Assembly: GCA_934644855.1 (NCBI GenBank)
Contig: CAKUDJ010000051.1
Location: 1-6,485, forward strand
From: an uncultured Elusimicrobiales bacterium
Lineage (GTDB): Bacteria > Elusimicrobiota > Elusimicrobia > Elusimicrobiales > Elusimicrobiaceae
Direction of reading: 5' to 3'
Length of the DNA: 6,485 nt
Below are positions 1-6,336 of the stretch, piece after piece. The notes beneath the pieces were generated by a model that ran no database searches, had not been told where the DNA came from, and was given only the letters and a program-made list of their open reading frames with translations. The first letter of the stretch is position 1; every line of letters begins with the position of its first letter. Both the position numbers and the translations under genes were made by a program.

Positions 1-2921
1 CCACTCATCCCCTTCATAGAGGCTTCGCTGCTCTTTACGTTTTCTACCGTCACGGTAGATTTACCGTCCATTTCATAAATGGCGCTGGCACCGATGGAAG
101 GAACGACCCCGTTCAAATCCAAAGAGTTGAAGGTATAATCCCCGCCGAAGCGCAGGGCCATGCTTTGCAAGGTATCAAATTTAATTTTTTGGTCCAAATC
201 GTCGGTGATGTTATCGGACGCTTTGCGTTTCCAGTTAAAATTGACAAACACATTCAAGTCCTCAAGCGGGTTTTCCACCACGCCCGCGCTCGCGCCGTAG
301 TACATCCCTTTGCTCTTAAAACTGGATAACAACTCCGCCGATTCAAATTTGGAATCCACATAACCGGCTTCCGCGGTGGCTTCCAGGCGGCCCGTTTCAC
401 TATAGCGCAGGGAGGTCATCAACCCGCCGCCGAACACGCTGGCATCCCCGGTCACTTTAATCGGGTAGGTTTCATAGGAGCCGCCCGAATATTTAGCAAA
501 CAGCCCCAAGGCCCAATCGTTCGTCACTTTCTTCCAGGCGCCCGCTTGCATCAGGCCGGAGTCCAAATCAAAACCGCTGCCCGTTTTATAGCGGGTATGG
601 TGATAGCCGCCGTTGACAAAGGTGTTTTGCTCGGCCTCGTTTTTCCACAAATCGTTTAAGGTTTTGGTCAGCATTTCCGGCCCTTCGCTGATTAAGGCCA
701 ACCCAACTAACGGCAACTGGCCGTAAACCTCGGCATTGGCTTTGTCTTTTGTGCTGGTCAGGGTCCAGTTAATTAGTCCGCCGGCACCCTTAGTGGCGGT
801 TAAATCGTAGGAATACACGCCTACTTTCTTTTGGGTCAAAACAACACCGCCGTCCGACAATTCATAAACGGTTTCCCCTTCCCGCACACCCGTCAACGAG
901 GGCGACGCGGAGGTAGTAGTGACTACCGTTTTGGAGCCTTCCTGCATGGCGGATTTATCCAAGGTCATATTGGCATATACGTTAAAGTCAAAGTGCAGGT
1001 CCGTCTTAAAGTCGGCGTTAATCGTCCACCATGTGCCAAAGTTTTTGAATTGGTTTTTATCCGCAAACGTACCAATCGTGCGGTCAAACACCAAACGGTT
1101 GGTGGAGGGGCCGTAAGATTCATTACTTCCGCCGTAAATAACCGCGTTCGGGTCCAATTCCACTTGGTTGCGCAAAATAACGGTGTTGTTTTGGGTGAGC
1201 ATATTTTTTTCTTTCAGCTCCGCACCGTATACATAACCGCCGTATACTTTGCCATTAAATTTTACGTTATCCAAAATGACCGTATTGTTAGAGGCGGAAT
1301 AGACATCATCTATTTGTTCTGCCTCTTCTTCTTTTGTTTCAGCCCCCGGGGCCGTTGTGCTGGTAATCAGCCCTTTTTTCTTAACCGTAGTGATAACGCC
1401 CGCCTCATCTTTGGTTTGATAGTTCACTTCGTTAATATAAGCCGCAAACCCGCCGAAGATGTTGGCATCTATGTTTTTTACGGAATCTCCGCCCGCCAGA
1501 GAAATTACGTTGCCGTCACTGTTGGTCCCGTTGATGGCCACTTTTTCCGGGTCAGGTGCTTTTTCCGCCGGCGCCGCATTGGTTTGGCTGGTGTAAGTCA
1601 TACCGGCCCCACCAAAAATAAGCCCTTTATCCGTAGGAATATCCGCCGGCAAAAGCTTATCGGCGGCCAAGCTGGCAAAATCCAAGGTACTGTCAAAAAA
1701 CTTGCCGGTGGTATTTGTTAAAGTCAAAGCGGAATTGGTGGCGTTTATTTTGTTGCCGTTGGAGGTGCCGGCCAAGTTCATAGAACCGCCCAATTCAATA
1801 AATGTACTGCTCATTTTGTTGAGGTTTAAGACGTTGTTGCCCACCGTAGCGCTGATGGGGTTTCCTTCCTTGTCCGTACCCAAACCCATTTGCACCGCAT
1901 ATACCGCACCCATGTGGATGTTGGAATCATCCAAGGTAAGCGTGTTGCCTGTTGCCTTTACAGACCAGTTTTTAACGGCCGCCGCCAGGGTGTCTACCGT
2001 GCTGCCGTTTCTAACAATAACGGTGTTATTATTTGCATTTACAACCGAAGTACCGTTATGGTAAATCCCGGTACCCCAATAAGCACCCACCACGGTATCC
2101 ACGGTAGAGCTATCAATAATAACCGTGTTGCCGTCCGTTGTGGCCGCGCCGAGAGCCCCGGTCACATATCCGCTGACCGTGGAACCTTCCACAAGTACAT
2201 AGTTGCCGTTGGCTTGCGTATCCAACACCACTTTTTCATCTTCCAGGTCTTCTTTGGTTAGGCGGTGGTCCGTATATCCGCCGACGACATTGCCATATAC
2301 GGCAGCCCCGTCCTTAATAACAATGGTGTTATCGTTGGCGGAACCTTGGGCAAACTTGGTCCAACCGCCATACACATTGCCGCCAATTTCCTGCCCGATT
2401 GCTCCGGCAGGGGTAAACGAGAAAGATTTAAGGGTCCCGCCGCTAATAGTGACGGCGTTGTTGTTGGCAGAGGCCGCGCCATAGCGGTCCCCGGCTTCCG
2501 ACATTAAGGCCGCCCCGCCTATTACGTTTCTGCCTTCCAAATTCGTATTCGTTATATTTACGGCGCTGTTGGAAACATTGTTATTATACGCCGCACCGCC
2601 GGCCACATAGGCACCCATGGTGGCGTTGCCCTGTACGTGGACAGGGGTTTCAAACGGGTCATGAGTCACAGAGTTGTAAATTTTTTCGGCAACCGAAGCA
2701 TCATTAATACTGATGTCTCTGCCGTTTACGGTAAGGCTAGCCCCTTTAATATCTCCCAAGTTCAAAGAACCGCCGCCGACGACCGCCAACGGATTATTCG
2801 GGTTGTCTTCGGTAATTTCACGGGAATGGTTTTGGCCGTCCCAGTTGACTTGAATACTTTGTGCCTGCGCAAACAAGGGGGCAAGCAATACGAACAAAAC
2901 TGCAACGAGAAACTTTCTCAT
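1..2921 (-). CDS. Autotransporter (type V secretion) adhesin-like protein, C-terminus cut by window edge
   Basis: The frame is open from the ATG at 2921 to base 1: 973 codons with no stop, so the gene continues past the left edge. Residues 1-20 are a Sec signal peptide: basic start (MRK), hydrophobic core, and a probable cut after Ala-Gln-Ala before Gln21. Residues 113-588 form a Gly/Asn-rich passenger with about twelve repeats of the type N-N-T-V-x-I...V-x-G-G, as expected of a beta-helix. Residues about 627-735 resemble the end of pertactin-type passengers (Y-x-Y-x-L then W-x-L near 713-731). A helical linker lies near 745-767. From about 768 the sequence matches an autotransporter beta-domain (SGFDLDSG, then an alternating barrel pattern). 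About 205 residues of that domain are present, so some 60-90 plus the terminal aromatic residue are probably missing. No cysteine occurs in the visible protein. By family, the barrel sits in the outer membrane and exports the passenger to the surface. Adhesion is an inference; the ligand is unknown. Confidence 0.92.
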   Translation of the reverse strand, partial: MRKFLVAVLFVLLAPLFAQAQSIQVNWDGQNHSREITEDNPNNPLAVVGGGSLNLGDIKGASLTVNGRDISINDASVAEKIYNSVTHDPFETPVHVQGNATMGAYVAGGAAYNNNVSNSAVNITNTNLEGRNVIGGAALMSEAGDRYGAASANNNAVTISGGTLKSFSFTPAGAIGQEIGGNVYGGWTKFAQGSANDNTIVIKDGAAVYGNVVGGYTDHRLTKEDLEDEKVVLDTQANGNYVLVEGSTVSGYVTGALGAATTDGNTVIIDSSTVDTVVGAYWGTGIYHNGTSVVNANNNTVIVRNGSTVDTLAAAVKNWSVKATGNTLTLDDSNIHMGAVYAVQMGLGTDKEGNPISATVGNNVLNLNKMSSTFIELGGSMNLAGTSNGNKINATNSALTLTNTTGKFFDSTLDFASLAADKLLPADIPTDKGLIFGGAGMTYTSQTNAAPAEKAPDPEKVAINGTNSDGNVISLAGGDSVKNIDANIFGGFAAYINEVNYQTKDEAGVITTVKKKGLITSTTAPGAETKEEEAEQIDDVYSASNNTVILDNVKFNGKVYGGYVYGAELKEKNMLTQNNTVILRNQVELDPNAVIYGGSNESYGPSTNRLVFDRTIGTFADKNQFKNFGTWWTINADFKTDLHFDFNVYANMTLDKSAMQEGSKTVVTTTSASPSLTGVREGETVYELSDGGVVLTQKKVGVYSYDLTATKGAGGLINWTLTSTKDKANAEVYGQLPLVGLALISEGPEMLTKTLNDLWKNEAEQNTFVNGGYHHTRYKTGSGFDLDSGLMQAGAWKKVTNDWALGLFAKYSGGSYETYPIKVTGDASVFGGGLMTSLRYSETGRLEATAEAGYVDSKFESAELLSSFKSKGMYYGASAGVVENPLEDLNVFVNFNWKRKASDNITDDLDQKIKFDTLQSMALRFGGDYTFNSLDLNGVVPSIGASAIYEMDGKSTVTVENVKSSEASMKGMS
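1158..2585 (-). repeat. Degenerate passenger repeats of the autotransporter (about 12 copies)
   Basis: The translated passenger repeats a pattern of two or three Asn (or Asp/Gly-Asn), then Thr-Val-x-Ile/Leu, a short polar turn, a hydrophobic strand, and often Val-Tyr-Gly-Gly or Val-Gly-Gly. Copies begin near residues 113, 153, 196, 238, 265, 297, 326, 362, 388, 471, 545 and 578. Spacing is 26-43 residues between most neighbours, with larger gaps before 471 and 545. The DNA shows it too: aataacggtgtt recurs at about 1177 and 2016, with close variants near 2116 and 2317. Spacing and sequence vary, so this is an old protein repeat built for a beta-helix rather than a recent tandem duplication. 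Confidence 0.75.
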
Positions 2922-2925
2922 TTAT

Positions 2926-2930
2926 CCTCC
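2926..2930 (-). promoter_or_regulatory. Shine-Dalgarno GGAGG of the autotransporter gene
   Basis: The minus strand reads GGAGG, then ATAA, then the ATG at 2921. This strong site, together with the signal peptide that starts at once after this Met, fixes the start codon. The spacing of four bases is on the short side. Confidence 0.85.
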
Positions 2931-2963
2931 AATTTGTATCTCTAAAAAAAGCAATATATTCCT

Positions 2964-2991
2964 ATTATACAGAATTTAAGCCAAAAGAAAA
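2964..2991 (-). promoter_or_regulatory. Probable sigma70-type promoter of the autotransporter gene
   Basis: A perfect TATAAT -10 hexamer lies at 2969-2964 on the minus strand. The best -35 candidate is weak: TTTTCT at 2991-2986, 16 bases upstream. Upstream DNA is A/T-rich (T7 and A7 runs at 2993-3008), which could act as an UP element. Transcription would start near 2957 and give a leader of about 36 bases that contains the Shine-Dalgarno. The call rests mainly on the -10 and its position. Confidence 0.6.
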
Positions 2992-3001
2992 GTTTTTTTA
3001 C

Positions 3002-3030
3002 AAAAAAAGGGCTGCTTTACCAAAACAACC
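3002..3030 (-). terminator. Second terminator-like hairpin with T7 run upstream of the autotransporter promoter
   Basis: On the minus strand, bases 3030-3022 pair with 3018-3010 to give a nine-base-pair stem with two G-U pairs and a three-base loop (GGT). One C and then seven T follow (3008-3002). This is the layout of an intrinsic terminator, though the stem is only moderately stable because its upper half is A-U. It lies downstream of the stronger hairpin at 3132-3150 and upstream of the autotransporter -10, so it could block read-through from the lipoprotein operon. An attenuator is the alternative reading. Confidence 0.45.
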
Positions 3031-3117
3031 GGGATTATACGCGCGCGCGCCGTCAGCCGCCCGCCTATTAAAATCCCCCGCAAAAAGCTTTTTAGAATAA
3101 GCCCCGGGAAGTTATAC

Positions 3118-3150
3118 CCAACAAACGAAACCCCCGGCGCCGGGCCGGGG
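3118..3150 (-). terminator. Intrinsic terminator at the end of the lepA-folD-lipoprotein operon
   Basis: Bases 3150-3144 pair with 3138-3132 in a perfect seven-base-pair GC stem with a five-base loop. On the minus strand a moderately T-rich tail follows (GTTTCGTTTGTT). The stem begins 14 bases after the lipoprotein stop codon. The tail is interrupted, so termination may be partial. The plus-strand side has no T run, so the structure acts only for the minus strand. Confidence 0.7.
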
Positions 3151-3164
3151 TTGTGCATAAAAAC

Positions 3165-3584
3165 TTAATAATATTCTTCGCTGTCTACATCATCAGAAGA
3201 AGAAGAAGATTCTTCCGTGGCAGCCTCGGCCGGGGCGGAGCCGTATTCGCCCGGGGCATAGCGTTTAGGCTTTTGCCAAAGGCGTTTTTCTTTCTTGTAA
3301 TCGCCGTCGTTCGGCACGCCGGGCACTTGCGGCTGTTGGCGGTCATCATAAAAATAAATATTCTTTTGGTCTTGGGACGGCTCCAAATTAAAAATATATT
3401 CCGATTCTACCACCGGCGGCGCTTCGCGGCGTTCTCTTTCGGCCTGGGGGGCCAAATCCGCCAAATAATCTTCTTCCGTCAAATAGATTTTGCGGTTGTA
3501 TTTAGCTTGACGCGCATTACTGGTGCAAGCAGCCAACAACCCCACACACAACAACAAGGCCATTACTTGGGATAATGTTTTCAT
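3165..3584 (-). CDS. Small acidic lipoprotein of unknown function
   Basis: The product has 139 residues. Residues 1-19 form a lipoprotein signal peptide with a hydrophobic core (LLLCVGLLAA) and the lipobox Leu17-Ala18-Ala19-Cys20, so Cys20 should be lipidated after cleavage by signal peptidase II. Thr at +2 gives no Asp-type inner-membrane retention signal, so outer-membrane sorting is likely if a Lol pathway is used. The mature part of about 120 residues is polar, rich in Glu, Asp, Pro, Gln and Tyr, and contains YIFNLEP, NIYFYDD and a basic patch (KKEKRLWQKPKR) near 97-108. It ends in an acidic serine tail with five Ser in a row, then Asp/Glu and Tyr-Tyr. I recognise no domain and much of it looks disordered. 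It is the last gene of the run, nine bases after folD, and a terminator follows. Gene and lipid anchor are well supported; no function can be assigned. Confidence 0.85.
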   Translation of the reverse strand: MKTLSQVMALLLCVGLLAACTSNARQAKYNRKIYLTEEDYLADLAPQAERERREAPPVVESEYIFNLEPSQDQKNIYFYDDRQQPQVPGVPNDGDYKKEKRLWQKPKRYAPGEYGSAPAEAATEESSSSSDDVDSEEYY

Positions 3585-3589
3585 AGATT

Positions 3590-3595
3590 CTCCTT
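3590..3595 (-). promoter_or_regulatory. Shine-Dalgarno AAGGAG of the lipoprotein gene, overlapping the folD stop
   Basis: The minus strand reads TAAGGAG: the TAA is the folD stop (3596-3594) and shares its two A with the AAGGAG site. Five bases separate it from the ATG at 3584. This layout favours translational coupling of the lipoprotein to folD. Confidence 0.85.
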
Positions 3596-4460
3596 AAATT
3601 TTCCTTTCACCTGATAATATAATGTTTTCCAGCAGGCACGCAAGCGTGACGGGCCCCACTCCGCCCGGCACCGGGGAAACCTTACACCCGTTAGCAAGCA
3701 GGGCGGCGCTGTCCGCATCCCCGCACAAAGCGCCGTCTGCCGATAAATTGGTGGCAATATCAATGACCGTACTGCCGGGGCGCACCATATCCGCGCGCAA
3801 GAGACCCGCTTTTCCGGCGGCGCAACAAATCAACTGCGCCCCCGCCAGGGATTGTTTCAAGTCCTGCGTTTTGGTATGGCAGATTTTTACCGTGGCATTT
3901 TGGCACGTCAGCAAGTGCGCCAACGGCCTGCCCACCGTGGGGGAACGGCCGATTACCGCGGTTTCCACCCCTTCCAAAGGAATATGGTGGTATTGGAGCA
4001 ACCGCACCACGGCCCGCGCCGTACACGGCACAAAACCGGGGAGTTGTTCCACCTCCTGCCAGGTTTTACACAAAAACAAATTACCCATATTGGCGTAAGA
4101 CATACCGTCTATGTCTTTTTCCGGCGCCAGTACGCGCTCGTAGCCGCAGGCCGCCAGCTGCGGGGGCAACGGCCGCGCGATTAAAATGGCATCCACCGCC
4201 GGGTCTTTGGAAGCGTTAGTCAGCATTTCCAAAAACGCCGCCGCGTTCATATCGGCCGATAAGGGGAAGATTTTAGCTTCTACCCCTAATTTTTGGGCGG
4301 CCTGCACTTCTTTATGCAAATACACATACGCGGCGTAATCGTCCGCATTACCATAGGCATAGAGCTTGAGCGCGCGGCCCAATTTACGGCGCACGGCTTC
4401 CGCCCGCTCCGGCAGGCTTTGGCGTATAGTGGCGGCAAGTGTTTTTCCTTCTAAAAGCAT
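3594..4460 (-). CDS. folD: Bifunctional methylenetetrahydrofolate dehydrogenase / methenyltetrahydrofolate cyclohydrolase, divergent
   Basis: The product has 288 residues, the normal FolD length. FolD normally converts 5,10-methylene-THF to 5,10-methenyl-THF with NADP, then to 10-formyl-THF, in the cytosol; this feeds purine and formyl-Met synthesis. Visible family marks: LLEGKTLA at the N-terminus, PEKDIDG (113-119, with the conserved Asp118), FVPCT (143-147), the dinucleotide-binding GRSPTVGRP (171-179) and PVPGGVGPVT (263-272). Oddities: the usual Gln of the ILVQLPLP motif is Ala95 (ILIARPLP), the catalytic Tyr-x3-Lys spacing is not kept (Tyr45/Tyr47 and Lys50), and the usual Pro and Gly after PCT are Ala148 and Ala150. 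The start is the only ATG before an in-frame stop at 4473-4475, but no clear Shine-Dalgarno precedes it. It lies 46 bases after lepA. The family call is firm; whether both activities are kept is open. Confidence 0.9.
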   Translation of the reverse strand: MLLEGKTLAATIRQSLPERAEAVRRKLGRALKLYAYGNADDYAAYVYLHKEVQAAQKLGVEAKIFPLSADMNAAAFLEMLTNASKDPAVDAILIARPLPPQLAACGYERVLAPEKDIDGMSYANMGNLFLCKTWQEVEQLPGFVPCTARAVVRLLQYHHIPLEGVETAVIGRSPTVGRPLAHLLTCQNATVKICHTKTQDLKQSLAGAQLICCAAGKAGLLRADMVRPGSTVIDIATNLSADGALCGDADSAALLANGCKVSPVPGGVGPVTLACLLENIILSGERKI

Positions 4461-4506
4461 ATTACGGATATTTTACCAAATTTTAACGTCCGGCCCGGAG
4501 GCGGGG
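4461..4506. other. lepA-folD spacer with small palindrome
   Basis: The spacer has 46 bases. It carries an 11-base inverted repeat TCCGGCCCGGA at 4489-4499, whose hairpin would be at most four pairs, and an A/T-rich half next to folD. No Shine-Dalgarno, promoter with both boxes, or terminator T run is visible, so lepA and folD are most simply cotranscribed. Confidence 0.4.
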
Positions 4507-6336
4507 TTATTCTTCGCTGATTTTAAGCATGGAAACAAAGGCTTCCTGCGGAATGTTCAGGCTGCCGATGGACTTCATGCGTTTTTTACCTTCTTTCTGT
4601 TTTTCCAACAGTTTGCGCTTGCGAGAAATATCCCCCCCATAACACTTGGCAATTACGTCTTTGCGGAAGGCGGGAATCGTTTCGCGCGCAATTACTTTGC
4701 CGTTGACGGCGGCTTGCACGGCTACTTCAAACTGCTGGCGGCCGATAAGCTCTTTTAACTTGGCGCACAACGCGCGGCCCAACGTTTGGGCTTTGTCTTT
4801 ATGCACCACGACGGAAAGCGCATCCACCGGGGTACCGTGCAGTAAAATTTCCATAAGCACCACGTCCGAACTGCGGAACCCGGCTACCTCGTAATCAAAC
4901 GAAGCGTAGCCCTTGGAAACGGATTTTAACTTGTTGTAAAAGTCTATCACCATTTCGCCCATGGGCATTTCGTACTTCACAATGACACGCTGGTTGGAAA
5001 GGTGGTCTAAATTCATAAAAGTACCGCGTTTTTCTTTCAGCAGGGTCATGACTCCGTCCATAAATTCAACGGGCGTGACAATGGTAATGTGGATAACGGG
5101 CTCTTTGATGTCTATAATATCGCCGTGCGGCGGAAAGTTGGCCGGGTTATCAATAATTTTATAGCCCGGGTCGTCCGTAGCGTCCGGCAAGGCGGAAAGC
5201 TCCTGCGGGTGCGTTTTGCGCGGCGTAAATTTAACGTGATACACCACGTTGGGAGAGGTGGCAATCAACGATAAATTAAACTCTCTTTCCAACCGCTCTT
5301 TTACAATTTCTATATGTAAAATACCCATAAAACCCAGGCGGAACCCAAAGCCCAGCGCCTTGGAAGTTTCGCTCTGGTAGTGGAAAGAAGAATCCGACAA
5401 ATTCAGTTTTTCAAGCGCCGTACGCAAGAGCGGGAAATCGGTAGTTTCTATGGGGAAGATACTGGCAAAAACTACCGGCTTGGCGTCTTCATACCCCGGC
5501 AGCGGTGTTTGAGCCGGGCGCTCGGCCAGGGTGACGGTATCCCCCACTTTTACCTGGTGAATATCTTTAATGCCGGCCACCAAATAGCCCACTTCCCCCG
5601 CGCTTAACTGCGTGTCTTTATGCAGTTGTTTGGGGGTCATGTAGCCCAGCTCTTCAATTTTATAGGTAGCGCCGGACGACATAAACCGGATGGTTTGCCC
5701 CGGCTTTAAGGTGCCGTCCACCATGCGCACATACATAATTACGCCGCGGAAAGCATCATAAAAAGAGTCAAAAATCAGGGCGCGCACGGGGGCATTTTCA
5801 TCCCCTTGCGGGGCGGGAATATCCGTAATAATACGGTCTAGCAGGTGCTCTATCCCCAACCCGGTTTTGGCGCTGACGCGCTCCGCCTCAATGGGTTCGC
5901 CCAAAATATCCCACAGTTGTTCTTCGGACGCGTCCGCATCCGACTGGGACAAATCCACCTTGTTCATGACCGGGATAATGGTAAGCCCTAATTTTTTGGC
6001 CAAATGGGCGTGGGCTACAGTTTGCGCTTCCACCCCTTGCGAGGCGTCCACCAAAAGCAGCACCCCTTCGCACGCGCGCAGGGAGCGGGCCACCTCGTAG
6101 GAAAAATCCACGTGGCCAGGGGTGTCAATCAGGTTCAAAATATAATCTTTATATTTGATGCGTACCGCTTTGGCTTTAATGGTGATACCGCGTTCGCGCT
6201 CCAGGTCCATACCGTCTAACAGTTGGGCCTGCATTTTGCGCTTGGGCACGGTGCCGGTGTCTTCCAAAATACGGTCCGAAAGGGTGGTTTTGCCGTGGTC
6301 AATATGTGCCACGATAGAAAAATTACGAATCTTCAT
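4507..6336 (-). CDS. lepA: Elongation factor 4 (LepA), ribosome-associated translational GTPase
   Basis: With the ATG at 6336 the product has 609 residues, the usual LepA length. LepA binds the ribosome and hydrolyses GTP; roles in back-translocation and in ribosome assembly or initiation have been proposed for the family. Visible motifs: G1 AHIDHGKT (10-17), RGIT (49-52), DTPGH (71-75, His75 being the catalytic position), NKVD (125-128) and SAK (155-157). The LepA-specific C-terminus is present (CYGGDISRKRKLLEKQKEGK, then GSLNIPQEAF), which separates it from EF-G. All domains look intact. A TTG at 6351 would add five residues, but the ATG gives the standard start MKIRNFSIVAH and is preferred. 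Neither start has a good Shine-Dalgarno. The gene overlaps the upstream ptsI-like frame by 14 bases, so coupled translation is likely. Confidence 0.97.
   Translation of the reverse strand: MKIRNFSIVAHIDHGKTTLSDRILEDTGTVPKRKMQAQLLDGMDLERERGITIKAKAVRIKYKDYILNLIDTPGHVDFSYEVARSLRACEGVLLLVDASQGVEAQTVAHAHLAKKLGLTIIPVMNKVDLSQSDADASEEQLWDILGEPIEAERVSAKTGLGIEHLLDRIITDIPAPQGDENAPVRALIFDSFYDAFRGVIMYVRMVDGTLKPGQTIRFMSSGATYKIEELGYMTPKQLHKDTQLSAGEVGYLVAGIKDIHQVKVGDTVTLAERPAQTPLPGYEDAKPVVFASIFPIETTDFPLLRTALEKLNLSDSSFHYQSETSKALGFGFRLGFMGILHIEIVKERLEREFNLSLIATSPNVVYHVKFTPRKTHPQELSALPDATDDPGYKIIDNPANFPPHGDIIDIKEPVIHITIVTPVEFMDGVMTLLKEKRGTFMNLDHLSNQRVIVKYEMPMGEMVIDFYNKLKSVSKGYASFDYEVAGFRSSDVVLMEILLHGTPVDALSVVVHKDKAQTLGRALCAKLKELIGRQQFEVAVQAAVNGKVIARETIPAFRKDVIAKCYGGDISRKRKLLEKQKEGKKRMKSIGSLNIPQEAFVSMLKISEE

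Larger units (their letters stand above)
2922..3164. other. Intergenic control region between the lipoprotein operon and the autotransporter gene
   Basis: This gap of 243 bases holds no credible gene. From right to left it has the operon terminator (3118-3150), a perfect 12-base palindrome AAAAAGCTTTTT (3082-3093), an alternating pyrimidine/purine tract (3036-3050), a TATAAT without a usable -35 (3039-3034), a hairpin with T7 (3030-3002), an A7 run on the minus strand (2999-2993), the likely promoter (2991-2964), a T7 run in the leader (2950-2944) and the GGAGG site. Confidence 0.65.

Noticed and set aside
831..1721. Plus-strand open frame of 296 codons
   Set aside because: It lies wholly antisense to the autotransporter passenger, whose frame shows signal peptide, repeats and barrel. 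Its translation is rich in Arg, Phe, Val and Gly with no domain, as expected of the complement of Asn/Thr/Gly repeat codons.
1158..2585. Regular repeats considered as a CRISPR array
   Set aside because: The repeats vary in sequence and spacing, stay in one reading frame and encode a repeated protein motif.
3034..3039. TATAAT considered as a second autotransporter promoter
   Set aside because: The -35 position is occupied by G/C-rich bases (GGGCGG), and a start from it would fall inside the 5' arm of the following hairpin. Kept only as an observation.
2976..3158. Minus-strand 60-codon open frame in the intergenic region
   Set aside because: It runs through the operon terminator and the second hairpin, has no plausible ribosome binding site and gives a low-complexity product.
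3153..3575. Plus-strand open frame of 140 codons opposite the lipoprotein gene
   Set aside because: It is the antisense image of the lipoprotein gene, which has a lipobox, a good Shine-Dalgarno and operon context. The Phe/Arg-rich translation mirrors its Glu/Lys/Ser codons.
4366..4758. Plus-strand open frame spanning the folD start and the lepA end
   Set aside because: It runs antisense through two confidently identified genes and their spacer, with no ribosome binding site or recognisable product.
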